NCBI GenBank assembly: GCA_037447655.1
Contig: JBBHKE010002173.1
Coordinates: 46,323 to 110,322 of the forward strand
Direction of reading: 5' to 3'
Length of the DNA stretch: 64,000 bases
From: Zygnema cylindricum
Taxonomy: Eukaryota > Streptophyta > Zygnematophyceae > Zygnematales > Zygnemataceae
The position numbers and the translations under genes are program-made. The notes beneath the pieces were generated by a model that saw only the letters and a program-made list of their open reading frames with translations, searched no databases and was not told where the DNA came from. Below, piece after piece: positions 23,409 to 35,274 of the stretch; position 1 is the stretch's first letter; each line of letters starts with the position of its first letter.

Positions 23409-26036
23409 GTCAAAACAGCCAATTGAAAGGCAGAGTTCGCTCCAAAAATTGGTTGTTGTCGTTCCTATGATCTGGGAATAGCCTATTGGTCGAAACGGGA
23501 ATGCCGCCGTGGGATCGCAGGCGGTAAATTCGCTGTCAGCCTATGCTTCAAAAGACTTGTTCGCTGTATTCCCTGTAATTCTCTGACCGCTGGATTCTCT
23601 GTGATTCCCGGTAATTCCCTGATCGCTGGATTCTCCGTAATTCTTTGTTCACATGCTTGTTAGACGTTCTTTGTGCCAGAAATATTCCACAGTGTTTTTC
23701 TTTGCTCGTGTGCTAAATTAAATGCCATCAACGTTTGCTGTCGTGGCAGCTGCGCTAGACGTCATTTCATTTGTCGGTTATCCACTTGTCGAAGAAACGA
23801 CACAGAGACTGAAAGCACGTTTTACGTGGTATGGAGATCGGGCCGTTAATCATGTACGGCAAATGATCTAGGGTTTCATCCAGATTTGATTGAGTTACAG
23901 AATCTAAAAGTCACTCCGCCTTATTCATAAAGCTGTACTTTATTGTACTTTTTTAAAAGTAAAAGTTTCTAAGAGGATTTTTCATGTTGAACATTTTGGT
24001 AAAGGACACGAATGGATCTCAGGATGATAAAATAAATTGAAAGGAATAAGTGGACTAGAATGGATGGACGTCGTAAGAAGTCAAGGACAGCTTCACCATT
24101 ACTTCCATTCAGAAATTTACATTAGACACTCTATATGATGTGTAACGGATTCTGACGGAGAAAGGGGGGCGTTGGAAGATCGGTAGCCGGAACATTCACA
24201 TTTGAAATACTGTCGTATGAATTCTTTAATCGGATCGTACGGCTCAGGATGCGTCACAAATTGCGATCACCGCTTAGGAGTCGAATGACACGTGCGAAAA
24301 AATTTATCGCTCTTGCCAGGCTCCATCGGCAACGTCAAAAAATACTTCACTATCCGACAGAAGACATGCCGGCCCGTCCCATCCCATATGTTCTTTAGAA
24401 AAGTGCCAAAGTGAGGAAAGTCCAAATTGAAGTACAGTTTTGTCTGCAAATTTTATGTTCATTTTTTTTTTGTTCCTAACGAGAATAGTACATTTTTATT
24501 TAAGGAAACCAAAAGTACATCTGCTAGAACGGCTATATTTTCTCGTACAAAACAATCTGATTTACAGTAAGATAATGGTAACATCTAATACTGTAGCAAA
24601 AAGACAAACACAACTAAAAAGATCTATTTCCACTAAGAGACAAACTATAAATCCTCAACTTCGTACACATTATATGTACGGAATCCTTAGGCTACTGAAA
24701 AGCAAAGTAACGGCCAGAATTTACGTTTGTTCTGTTCTCTTAACCTGCCGTCTCATTAAAATCAGGGAGTTTTAAAAACGCTGGCCGTTGGGAAAATTGT
24801 CCTGTCCAGCAAAAAAATGCTAGAGAGCATTTTTTTGTTTTGTTTTTTTCACTCGAAAGTCAAACGTGACGTTTGACGTAGGATTCTCAGTATTGAAAAT
24901 AATAATCAGCTGAAACTTGAATACGATAAAACGTCACTGTAGCGTAGCACATACAACAGAAATTTTTTTTTGACGGGCAGATAAAAATGTTTTTCAAGCC
25001 GTCCGATCTTTCTGAACGGTCCAAATCTCGTCCAAAACTTACCAAACGACATTCAGCAAAATATTTCCGCACGTGCCTCTTCTGTATAATCGTCAGCCGC
25101 TAGATTCTGCGATTTAAATTAAATGGTTCCACTCACATTCCAGTCGCAAAAAGGACAAGTTTGACCAAAAGTTACGCAACGGAACAATTTATTTTTGTTC
25201 TGCCCGTAAATTTTGACGTTTTGCTGCCTTCGACTCTTAAATCTGCCGTCCAGTACGTCGGCACCTCATTGGCTCGACTATCAACACGTGTGTTTCATGC
25301 AGCTCCGTAAATGCTACTGTACTGTTCCGAAGTTAAACAAAGGGTAGTTACAGATTCTGCAGTACGGATGACACATGTGAACTACTTTTCATAATAAACC
25401 TACACCAGATCGACCTAAGAAAAGAGTTGAACATTAAAAGGTCTTTTCTCCCTTGCTTGAAAACTTACAAAATCTAGTTGCGAAACGATAGATAGCACCT
25501 GTCCGCGTCCCGACAACCAGGTAGAATCGACAAAACGCCTCGCAGAAACTCAAATATATTTGTCGCGTAGCGCTGTGAATCGTCCAAAGCGGCCTCCAGC
25601 TTTAAAAATAAACACTAAAAAACACACTTTTGTCGTCTTTCGCTTTCTTCCATCTCCTTCCCTCCCTCCCTTTGTCCCTTCTTGTCTGTTTACTCTCCTC
25701 TTTCTTTCTCCCTTCTCCTCTCTTCCCCTCCCCTCTTTCTCCACTCTATTTTATTTTCTCACAATCCTTTGTTTAATCTCTATTTTTTTTTGTTTTTCTC
25801 TTTGTTTTCTCTCGTTTCTCTTACCTTTGTCCTTTTAACCTTTTTTGTCCTTTTCCCCCCTCCTCCCTATTAGTCTAGTTTCCAATGGGCGGCTTTCCTC
25901 GGACTCTGTTTTGGGCGGCAGTCATCATTATGATCTGCCACGTGGCAGCCAGTCTGAGACACGTGTCAGCCGTACATAGGCTCAAAGGGAGAGGCGCTCT
26001 CGAAGGTGAGAGAAGGGGAAAGGGGATGAGTGTCAG
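23409..26036. other. Intergenic DNA, no gene recognised
   Basis: No recognisable protein, RNA gene or complete element. GTAC/CGTAC words are frequent, and pyrimidine-rich runs lie at 25640-25870. CACGTGG occurs near 25938, with CACGTG again near 25959. Confidence 0.4.
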
Positions 26037-26190
26037 GTGAAGGGGGAAGGGAAGGGAAGGGAGGGGAGGGAAGGGAAGGGAAGGGAAGGGAAGAGAAGGG
26101 AAGGGAGGGGAGGGAAGGGAAGGGGAGGGAAGGGAAGGGAAGGGAAGGGAAGGGAAGGGAAGGGAAGGGAAGGGAAGGGAAGGGAAGGGA
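26037..26190. repeat. GGGAA-type simple repeat
   Basis: About 30 pentanucleotide units of GGGAA with minor variants. Open frames through it are low-complexity artefacts. Confidence 0.9.
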
Positions 26191-26433
26191 AGAAAGAGAA
26201 TGAAGGACGGGGGAGGAAGAGGGAGACGTGGGAGAGGAAGACAGGGAGAGGAAGAGATTTGGGATGGAGAGGGGGGTGGGGAAGGAAGAGGAGGGAGTGG
26301 CTGAGGGGGAGGGAGAGGAGAAGGGAGAGGAACAGGGAAAGGCATCAGGAAAGTCGAGGGATAAGAAGGGAGAGGGAAGGGATGAGTAAAAGGGGGGAAG
26401 TGGTTGAGGAAAGGGAGGGAGGACGAGGGGACG

Positions 26434-26495
26434 GAGGGAGAGGGAGAGGGAGGAGGAGAGGGAGAGGGAGAGGGAGAGGGAGAGGAGAGGAGATG
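26434..26495. repeat. GGGAGA array at the left duplication boundary
   Basis: About ten GGGAGA units followed by AGATGGAGGTGGGG. The same right-hand flank recurs after the array at 33007, marking the start of duplication unit 1. Confidence 0.85.
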
Positions 26496-26611
26496 GAGGT
26501 GGGGAGAAGTAATGGAGTAATACTTGGTTACAGTTGAGAATGGAGAGTTAGTAAAAGGAAATAAATAAGAAAGAGGGAGAGAGAGTTGAAAAAGGTGAAG
26601 CCTAAAATTCC

Positions 26612-26765
26612 TCTCTCTCTCCCTCTCTCTCTCCCCTATCTCTCCCCCTCTCTCTCTCTCCCTCTCCTTCTCCCTCTCCCCTCCCTCTCTCTCTCCCTCT
26701 CCTTCTCCCTCTCCCCTCCCTCACTCTCTCCCTCTCCCTCTCCCTCTCCCTCTCCCTCTCCCTCT
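26612..26765. repeat. CTCTCC/CTCCCT array, unit 1
   Basis: A pyrimidine-rich hexanucleotide array in inverse sense to the GGGAGA array about 110 bp upstream, so the two can pair as a long inverted repeat. It is repeated at 33165-33312, with a shorter run and a CCACCT variant. Confidence 0.85.
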
Positions 26766-27712
26766 GGTATTTTTGAGTATTGAGGTTTTCTCGTCCTTCT
26801 TTGTTGCATTGCCATGATAAAACGTTTTTTGGACCTTCTGTACTTGTTATACTTTTGTTTTTTCAGGGAGGGATGGCATGTTTATAGTATGTAAATTTAA
26901 GTGCGCACTTTATAATTTTTCGAATACTTGTTTTTTAGTTTGAGTGAAACAGTGAATGAAACTCAAAGCTTTTGAATTCTTTTGCTCCACGTGTCCATTT
27001 TGGCGTTTTGCCGTTCCGTACAGTGCGCTGTCCTGCGGAACCGGGACGTTGAAAATTTCGTCGTAAACGAATATTCGCGACAAATATTTGTTTTTTATAG
27101 CTGATGCGAGATAGAAGTACAGTTTATTTTGTACAGTTGGCACAAGTGGCAAATTAACGGTCGTGGCGAGCCGTACGGTATACCTTTAATTGGCACTTTT
27201 GGCCACGTCATTGTACTTTCATCTGTCGGTTTCTTATTCGATTATTGACCGTACTAAAAATGGATTACTGCTAGGGGGCTAAACGTTTTCGATTCTTCCG
27301 TACGAATCTATATTGGAGGATATGATTCTGTCTTTGCATTTCCACGTGTCACACGATCAGACAACCTGTCAGCAGTTCAGAACGTTTTGGCAGGGAAGTT
27401 TCTTTCTGCTTTGTCTTTTCTGATTCTGTACGGCGCCTGGAATAGCGCGCCGCTTGTTCTTTTTTTGTTTGTTAAAACCTTTTTCGTAATTTAAACGTTT
27501 TTTGGGGAAACTGTCGTTACCGTACATATGGAGCGGGGGAGGAGATTGTAAAGTCGTCATGGAAATCTGCCGTTTCGCGTGCCGTACAACACAGCCTTAA
27601 AACTGTACAGTACCGAAGATTTTTTGTCTTTTTCGCAGCTGTTCTAAAGCTCGTTGTCATGTAACTCCATTTTAGAATTTGGCGCGATGACGGGAATTCT
27701 AATCGATATTGA

Positions 27713-28517
27713 GGGTAACCTTCCATCAGGCGAAAAGTGGGGTTGTTTACTGGAGAAAGTACCTTTCCGTACTAGGCCGTATTGTTTTTTTTTTTTTTTT
27801 TTACAAAAGATGTTTACTAAAAATTCGTTGAGATTCTCCAGACTTCTTGGAGAAAAATACCACCGTCCGATTTTCAATTTTCGACGCAAACGCTTCTTCT
27901 TTCCAGTACGTAGCTAGTCTCCTCCGACTGTCCTCGGGAGGAGAGTTTGTGATTACTGGACGCGTGTTTTGGTCCACTTGTAAAGTCAGAGTCGATCCAC
28001 GACAGACGTGAAGCAATAAACTTACATGTGGCAATTGGAGTGTACCGTGTGACATAAAAGCCAGCCTGTTCGACGACAGAAAAATCTTGGTTGTATAGCC
28101 AGCCTGTTCGACGACAAAAAAAACTTGGTTGTAGGACATCCTGTGACGTCTCCTTCATAAATGTGCGATACAGCGATTCACGTACAAATGGTACATTCTT
28201 CGACATTTGTACAAACTTTAATTTTGCAACGGTTTTCGTGGCTGTTGATACCACAACAACCCTAAGAACGTTCAGATTGTACATTAGCGTGACGCTACTG
28301 GATATTTTAATCGGCGTCTGCCCGTACACATACGTAGCTGCGATTTTGTCCTTTTGGAAATGATGATTATTCCCGGGCGACTCAACAGGTCCTACGTGGT
28401 ACCAATCGCAATCTAACACCTCATTCACTGGCACGACCTGATGGAAGGGTGTTACAAATATTACTGCCAGTAAACGTGTTCGTACGATTACTGGGAACGC
28501 CTGATGGAAGGTTACCC
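27713..28517. mobile_element. Harbinger-like element, 805 bp, only in duplication unit 1
   Basis: Terminal inverted repeats of 20 bp, GGGTAACCTTCCATCAGGCG. Flanks are TTGA and TCGA. The homologous site in unit 2 (34258-34261, TTGA) lacks the insertion, giving a natural empty site. A bulged GC-rich hairpin lies near 27917-27946, and a ~37-bp direct repeat (AGCCAGCCTGTTCGACGACA) near 28061-28135. Confidence 0.8.
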
Positions 28518-29045
28518 TCGAATCTCCCTCTAAAGTCTAAACGTTTAATGTGCGAAAAAGTATGGAAACGCTATATGTGGCTGACCATACTACACCGAAA
28601 ACTCGTATAATACGTGATAATACGGGATAGCCAGACATACCGCTGCCATGATTTTTCGCACTGTTGAACTGTGGAATAAAGATAGTGGCCAGTCGGTATT
28701 AATGTTGAACATGCATCGGGCCTACGCCGTATGCATGTGAGCATGTTCAATCCTGTCCGTTGATTTGATGAATCGAACGTCCATTAGTTATAGGCCATTT
28801 TGAACCGAGTTTTCGCGCCAAAATCAAAAATCAAAAATGACTTTTAGTCTTGCAGGGAAGGGGTTGACTGTAAAGGGCGTTTCCTTTTTGTTATTGTTTA
28901 TTGACATGATGCATAATTTGCAAAATCTAAGGTAGTCCTTTCAAATTGCAAAATGTATACTTGGTGATCTTAACGGTAAATTGGAAGAATATATTCATTT
29001 CATTTTTTATATTTTGTTCTGTCTTCTGTTACTTTTCCTCAACAG

Positions 29046-32000
29046 AAGCTCAAATTTCGTCAACTTCGTATCCGAGGGAATTTACGAAGAATCGTCGATT
29101 GCTAATTGATGGAAATGACATTTTTTTACGTAAGTCATTGTTAATTTGTTATAAATATTTAGCCGAATATCTTCAAGTTTAGCATTTGGTGGCTTTGCAT
29201 TGCAGTCTTATTCGCACCAGAGACAAATGTTTCAATTCTTATTAGCTTACTTTATGTAAAAAAAAAAAAACAAAAACAAGTCAACATTAACAAGAAAATG
29301 ACATTCAAGCTTCTTCGGCTAACAAATCTTTTAACTGTCTTTATGTACAATTCAGCACCTCCGCCTGCCCAAGAGATATCCCCTCCACCTCCAACCGATA
29401 ACTTCCCTCCACCATCCGAAAATATCCCGCTCCAAAACACCAGCCTCTCTATAGAACTACAATCTGGTGAGAAACTCGGGATGGTTTTGATGCGTAAATG
29501 GGGTTTGTGATGTTGATGTTGAAGGGGAAGATGATGTCATTGAAGATGCTATTTTTGATAAAAAATAATAGTGATGTCGAGGATGGTGATGTTGATGAAA
29601 CGAATGATGTTTCGTTTTGGTTTATTATACGTGATTGAAAAAAGGATGTTGCTTGTTGGGCAATTGCTTGCCTCTTCTGCACAAATAAGAATGAAATTGC
29701 TGCCATTTGTTTTAGTTTTTTGTGTTGCATAGGAATCCTCCAACATGCATTAAACGAGGACATTTTTACATTCTGTCAAAATTTAGTAGGTGAAATGTGG
29801 TTTAACTCATTTCATTCTACTTAGGGAAATACAAACTTAATACACATATTGTGCTCTCATTTTACGCAATGAACATTATGCAATTCCTTGGTTTTCTTTG
29901 ATTTTTGTATAATGCACCAAATTTGGCTTCTTGTGAACGATAGTTGTTACTATGGGCATTTCTCAACCAAATCTATTGTTTCAAAAACAAAATGAAAGTT
30001 AATTGCCACAACGTACAAATTTTTACTTGGTTATTGGTCTGTACATATAAAATACCAGATTTCCCAGCATCCCGATGGACTTCCCCTCCAGAAGGAAGTA
30101 TTCTTGTGGTTTCGGCTCAAACCTACAATTTTTTGTCAGCGAAAAATAACAATTCAGATTCCAGAACCAAAATCGTACTTTCACCTTGTAAGCTTTTCTA
30201 TCCAATAATATGACACTTTTTGGCAAACGTAATTAGTGTAGATTTTCTTTCTGAATTCTCAAATTTGATGGTGTAAGCAAGTAATGCAAGCAATGAGGAG
30301 ACGAAGTTTAAATAATCTACTTTCTAGTTCCTGTTTTTAACTCTATTTTTTACTCTCACACTTTTGGAAATAGGATTTTGTTGTCGTTTTCTTTTATGTC
30401 TTACGCTGAAATAGTCACGGCAACCTTGATGGTGGTCTCGTCAATTTGTTGAGATTTGAAGAAAATAAAATTATCCCCATACGTTTGATTTTTTATTTTT
30501 CTTTCTTGTAATACAGATTCTAGTGGTTTTGACAACAATGTTGGAGGACTTTGGATTTTACAACCCATCAACGGATCTTTTCGATTTCAAGAAACCCTCC
30601 AAAACAAGTGCTTAGATATGCTTGATAAAAAAATGTATACTAGGGGTAATATGGTCCATTCCGGTGAGGCTAAGAAAAATCCAACCTAAACATGGAATTG
30701 AAAACCTTTTGTTTTTGTTTTTCTTTCCTTGAAGAATGCATGAATGTTTTAGTCGGCATCCCTTTTGTGCTTTTTTTGATTTGCTGACTCTCTCTTCCAT
30801 ATCTATGGTTTATGAATAAAATTTCATTTTTCTTTTCCGTCCCTTTAAGATTTTTCTTCTTGTTCTATCTCCTCATAGTAATATCTATATTACCTTTATC
30901 TTTGGTTTTTTTTTTCATTTTGTTTTTCTGTTTTTTTTGCTTTTTTCCAGAATGCATTGAAAGTCCCAGACAACTGTGGAATCCTCTCTATGTCCGTTTA
31001 ACGGACTTTGCTGTTCAGTTTCAAAATGTTTTTACGGGACTCTGTCTGGATGCTTCTGGAGGACAAACCAATAGTCTTCTTACCCAACGGACTTGCATTA
31101 CTAATTTTGCTTCACTCGTTAGCAACACTCAGTTATGGCTTACTCAAAACCCCTCTTCAGCAAGTGGAACCTCCTGTAAGTTTTTATTTTCTGTTTGATA
31201 AATTTAAACTGCTATAGCTTTCTTTTTATCATTTTTTGAAGGCTGTAATATACTTTAGTTTTTTCCTTTAATGTTGACTGAGTGTCTCCTTTTGTTGTGC
31301 CTTATATTTATAATTCGGTTGTCATGTCGTCGTATGTCTCTCGGTTTTATGTTTTGTTTCTGTGGTTTTTTTCCTGATTTGAAAGATGTGAAAACTATCT
31401 TTATTGAAAGTTTCATTTTGAAGGACTCTTTTCTCTCATGGTTCTATATGGTTACACCAGGTTCTACTTTTTCTGTTTTAATTCAAGATTGAGACTCATG
31501 TTGGCTGTTTTATGAAAAATGAAGTTGACGGTTTCCATGTTCCACATATATTTCGATCAATTCTCTCTATTCAACTGTCTAATTGTCAGCAATCCTGACA
31601 ATTATCAAAAATTGACATAATTGTTAGCAATTAATCGAAAACTTACTGAACCAAAAGCGGATGTTCCATGGGCAGCTCCGTCTGGATTATCAATACCGCT
31701 GTCAGATGCATCCCTAAGCTTTTCAAAGCTTAATGCTTTTTCACGGCATGCAAGCCTTATTCTTTCGCCTCGACCTCCCAACGTCAGTTGGATTTCGTAC
31801 TTTTCAGAAGTACTCGATCAATCAACGTGTGGTAAGTATATTATTTTACCCTAATTAGTATGGATTTTACCAATTTCAAGTTCCCAGTTTTTTTACGCCT
31901 GAAAACCTTAAAAATCTTTTCTCTTTGTGATTGCTACACAAAAAAATAACAAATAATAAAAAGTTTTGAGTGGATAACAAGCTGTTTGCTGTTGGGGATA

Positions 32001-32969
32001 CGTCATACTTTATTGTTCTTTAAAACATTAACCAGTCTACATTAATTAGGGTCAATGGTGCACTGAATTTAACACCTGACGTTCTGCATTTTGTCAAATA
32101 ATCAACCCTATAACCATACTAAAACAACCAAACTATCTTAAACAAAACTATTTCAAATTGTTGTTCCAATGTTTGCGTTTGCCCTGTTCTCATTTGCTAC
32201 TCCTACTTTTATTCTAACGTGAAAAACTTCGATTTGCAATGTCTTTCAGGATCTTGTTCTATTTTTGGAGTCGTAGGATCGGTGGAAGGAGTTTACAACA
32301 TTATTACAAATTCAAATCCCCCTTTGTCGTTTTCTGAACAACAAGTTCTCGATTGTAGCGGCTCATGTTCCGGAACTTGGCCTGAAAAAACAATGCAATA
32401 TATTGCTAATCTGGATTCCGGATTGGCCCTAACCAAAGATTATGGAGTATACCAAGCTTTAGAATCTACTTGTAATGTAATCTTTCTATCCCTTTGGCAT
32501 TTGGCTTCTATATCTTTCAAGTATAAAATTAACCTTGAGGTTTTCTCAAAACATGTGATGAGAAACTACGATGATAACTTCAATTAACTCTCGAAATCGT
32601 CCTTCACTTTCACTGCATTTCCAGATGTAATTTATCGACCAAGAGATACCAACATTTTATTTTTTGTTCTGTTCTTTTGTTTTTGAGTTTAATGTTCGTA
32701 AAACATTGAAACAAAAATTCTCTCCCTCTCCCCCCCAAAAAAAATAAAGGACATATGGAAACTAAGAAATGCTGCCAGATCAAACTTGACCAAAGCAAAC
32801 TTAAAAATGTGATTGGGCTTTTGTCTCACAGGTGATTCCTGGAACAGTAAAAGTGGTTTCTTTTGAGCAAGTACTTCCCTCGAACGAGGACGCTTTAATG
32901 GCAGCAATAAGCCAACAGCCAGTCGTGGTGTATATGACCCTCACGGAAGGCTTTAGACTTTGGACAGAC
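29046..32969 (+). pseudogene. Truncated 5' copy of the lectin-protease gene (exons a-h)
   Basis: Exons 29046-29129, 29356-29466, 30059-30187, 30517-30645, 30951-31175, 31628-31831, 32250-32476 and 32832-32969 are open and nearly identical to copy 2. They encode the proline-rich segment, the beta-trefoil lectin region and the protease up to GFRLWTD, including the putative catalytic Cys (GSCSIF). The exon with catalytic His and Asn and all EGF and LysM exons are absent from this copy; a GGGAGA array and unit 2 follow instead. It could make a truncated protein. Alternatively, because exon h ends in phase 0, it could splice to the phase-0 exon at 39706 and skip copy 2. A visible difference from copy 2 is Ile instead of Val at the second residue of exon h. 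Confidence 0.8.
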
Positions 32970-33164
32970 GTGAGAAAAAAAAATCCTCCTTATGTTTTTT
33001 TCAGAACGAGAGGGAGAGGGAGAGGGAGAGGGAGAGGAGAGGGAGATGGAGGTGGGGAGAAGTAATGGAGTAATACTTGGTTACAGTTGAGAATGGAGAG
33101 TTAGTAAAAGGAAATAAATAAGAAAGAGGGAGAGAGAGTTGAAAAAGGTGAAGCCTAAAATTCC

Positions 33165-33312
33165 TCTCTCTCTCCCTCTCTCTCTCCCCTATCTCTCCCC
33201 CTCTCTCTCTCTCCCTCTCCTTCTCCCTCTCCCCTCCCTCTCTCTCTCCCTCTCCTTCTCCCTCTCCCCTCCCTCACTCTCTCCCTCTCCCTCCACCTCT
33301 CCCTCTCCCTCT
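33165..33312. repeat. CTCTCC/CTCCCT array, unit 2
   Basis: Counterpart of 26612-26765, about 6 bp shorter. Confidence 0.85.
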
Positions 33313-34384
33313 GGTATTTTTGAGTATTGAGGTTTTCTCGTCCTTCTTTGTTGCATTGCCATGATAAAACGTTTTTTGGACCTTCTGTACTTGTTGTACT
33401 TTTGTTTTTTCAGGGAGGGATGGCATGTTTATAGTATGTAAATTTAAGTGCGCACTTTATAATTTTTCGAATACTTGTTTTTTAGTTTGAGTGAAACAGT
33501 GAATGAAACTCAAAGCTTTTGAATTCTTTTGCTCCACGTGTCCATTTTGGCGTTTTGCCGTTCCGTACAGTGCGCTGTCCTGCGGAACCGGGACGTTGAA
33601 AATTTCGTCGTAAACGAATATTCGCGACAAATATTTGTTTTTTATAGCTGATGCGAGATAGAAGTACAGTTTATTCCGTACAGTAGGCGCAAGTGGCATA
33701 TTAACGGTCGTGGCGAGCCGTACGGTATACCTTTAATTGGCACTTTTGGCCACGTCATTGTACTTTCATTTGTCGGTTTCTTATTCGATTATTGACCGTA
33801 CTAAAAATGGATTACTGCTAGGGGGCTAGACGTTTTTGATTCTTCCGTACGAATCTATATTGGAGGATGTTATTCTGTCTTTGCATTCAACGTGTCACAC
33901 GATCTGACAACCTGTCAGCAGTTCAGAACGTTTTGGCGGGAAAGTTTTCTTTCTGCTTTGTCTTTTCTGATTCTGTACGGCACCTGGAATAGCGCGCCGC
34001 TTGTTCTTTTTTTGTTTGTTAAAACCTTTTTCGTAATTTAAACGTTTTTTGGGGAAACTGTCGTTACCGTACATATGGAGCGGGCTAGGAGATTGTAAAG
34101 TCGTCATGGAAATCTGCCGTTTCACGTGCCGTACAACACAGCCTAAAAACCGTACAATACCCAAGACTTTTTGTCTTTTTCACAATTGTCCTAAAGCTCG
34201 TTGTCTTTACGTAGCCTATTCTAGAATTTGGCTCGATGACGGGAATTCTAATCGATATTGAATCTCCTCTAAACGTTTAATGTGCGAAAAAGTATGGAAA
34301 GTTGGAAACGCTATATGTGGCTGACCATACTATACTGAAAACTCGTATAATACGTGTATAATACGAGATAGCCAGACATACCGC

Positions 34385-34864
34385 CGCTGTTGTTCAAATC
34401 GTGCGATTTTTTCCTTTTTTACGATTGCTACGTCTAATTCGTGACTGTTGAAAAAATCGCAAAAAATGGCCATGTACTTTCTGTCCGGTAAACTGAACGA
34501 GAATTTACGGGAGCTATACGTTATCAACGGTAAATGTACGGTTTTATATTATAAATGTACGGAATTTGACGAAAAGACACGCTGTACTTCATAGTACTTT
34601 CTGTCCGGTAAACTGAGAATATATTTTACGGGAAACGTACGAATTTGTACCAAAACTGTACGAACCATAACGAAAAGAGACGGGAACTGTACGAAAATGT
34701 ACAAACTGCGGTATATGTTAAATTCATTTTTGTTTACATGTACGAAATAGTACGGACCAAAATTCATTAACGATTTTTACTATTTTTTCAAAACGTTCAA
34801 TGCGTTCGTTACTTATAATTCGTAGCGATTGAATCGTTCGTACTAAACGGTGTGAACAACTATG
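34385..34864. mobile_element. hAT-like insertion, 480 bp, only in duplication unit 2
   Basis: Flanked by the 8-bp direct repeat CATACCGC (34377-34384 and 34865-34872); unit 1 has a single CATACCGC at 28636-28643. Short imperfect terminal repeats share GTTGTTCA (left CGCTGTTGTTCA; right end, reverse complement, CATAGTTGTTCA). The 8-bp duplication suggests hAT. The interior holds 13 GTAC words and a repeated ACTTTCTGTCCGGTAAACTG. Confidence 0.75.
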
Positions 34865-35274
34865 CATACCGCTGCCATGATTTTTCCCTCTGTTGAACTG
34901 TAGAATAAAGATAGTTGCCAGTCGGTATTAATGTTGAACATGCATCGGGCCTACGCCGTATGCATGTGAGCATGTTCAATCCTGTCCGTTGATTTGATGA
35001 ATCGAACGTCCATTAGTTATAGGCCATTTTGAACCGAGTTTTCGCGCCAAAATCAAAAATCAAAAATGACTTTTAGTCTTGCAGGGAAGGGGTTGACTGT
35101 AAAGGGCGTTTCCTTTTTGTTATTGTTTATTGACATGATGCATAATTTGCAAAATCTAAGGTAGTCCTTTCAAATTGCAAAATGTATACTTGGTGATCTT
35201 AACGGTAAATTGGAAGAATATATTCATTTCATTTTTTATATTTTGTTCTGTCTTCTGTTACTTTTCCTCAACAG

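Larger units (their letters stand above)
26440..33006. repeat. Tandem segmental duplication, unit 1
   Basis: Near-identical to 33007-39235. The offset is 6547-6553 bp on the left part and 6229 bp on the right; the change comes from one transposon unique to each copy. Differences are otherwise scattered single bases and short indels. It contains the upstream region and exons a-h of the lectin-protease gene. Confidence 0.95.

Noticed and set aside
26037-26537. Long open frame rich in Gly, Glu and Arg, with its antisense Pro/Leu-rich frame
   Set aside because: It is a direct reading of GGGAA and GGGAGA simple repeats; any frame stays open in such arrays.
28946-29045. Hydrophobic IFISFFIFCSVFCYF stretch before exon a, tempting as a signal peptide
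   Set aside because: It has no ATG in frame and looks like a T-rich intron end with an AACAG acceptor at 29041-29045; the true first exon was not found.
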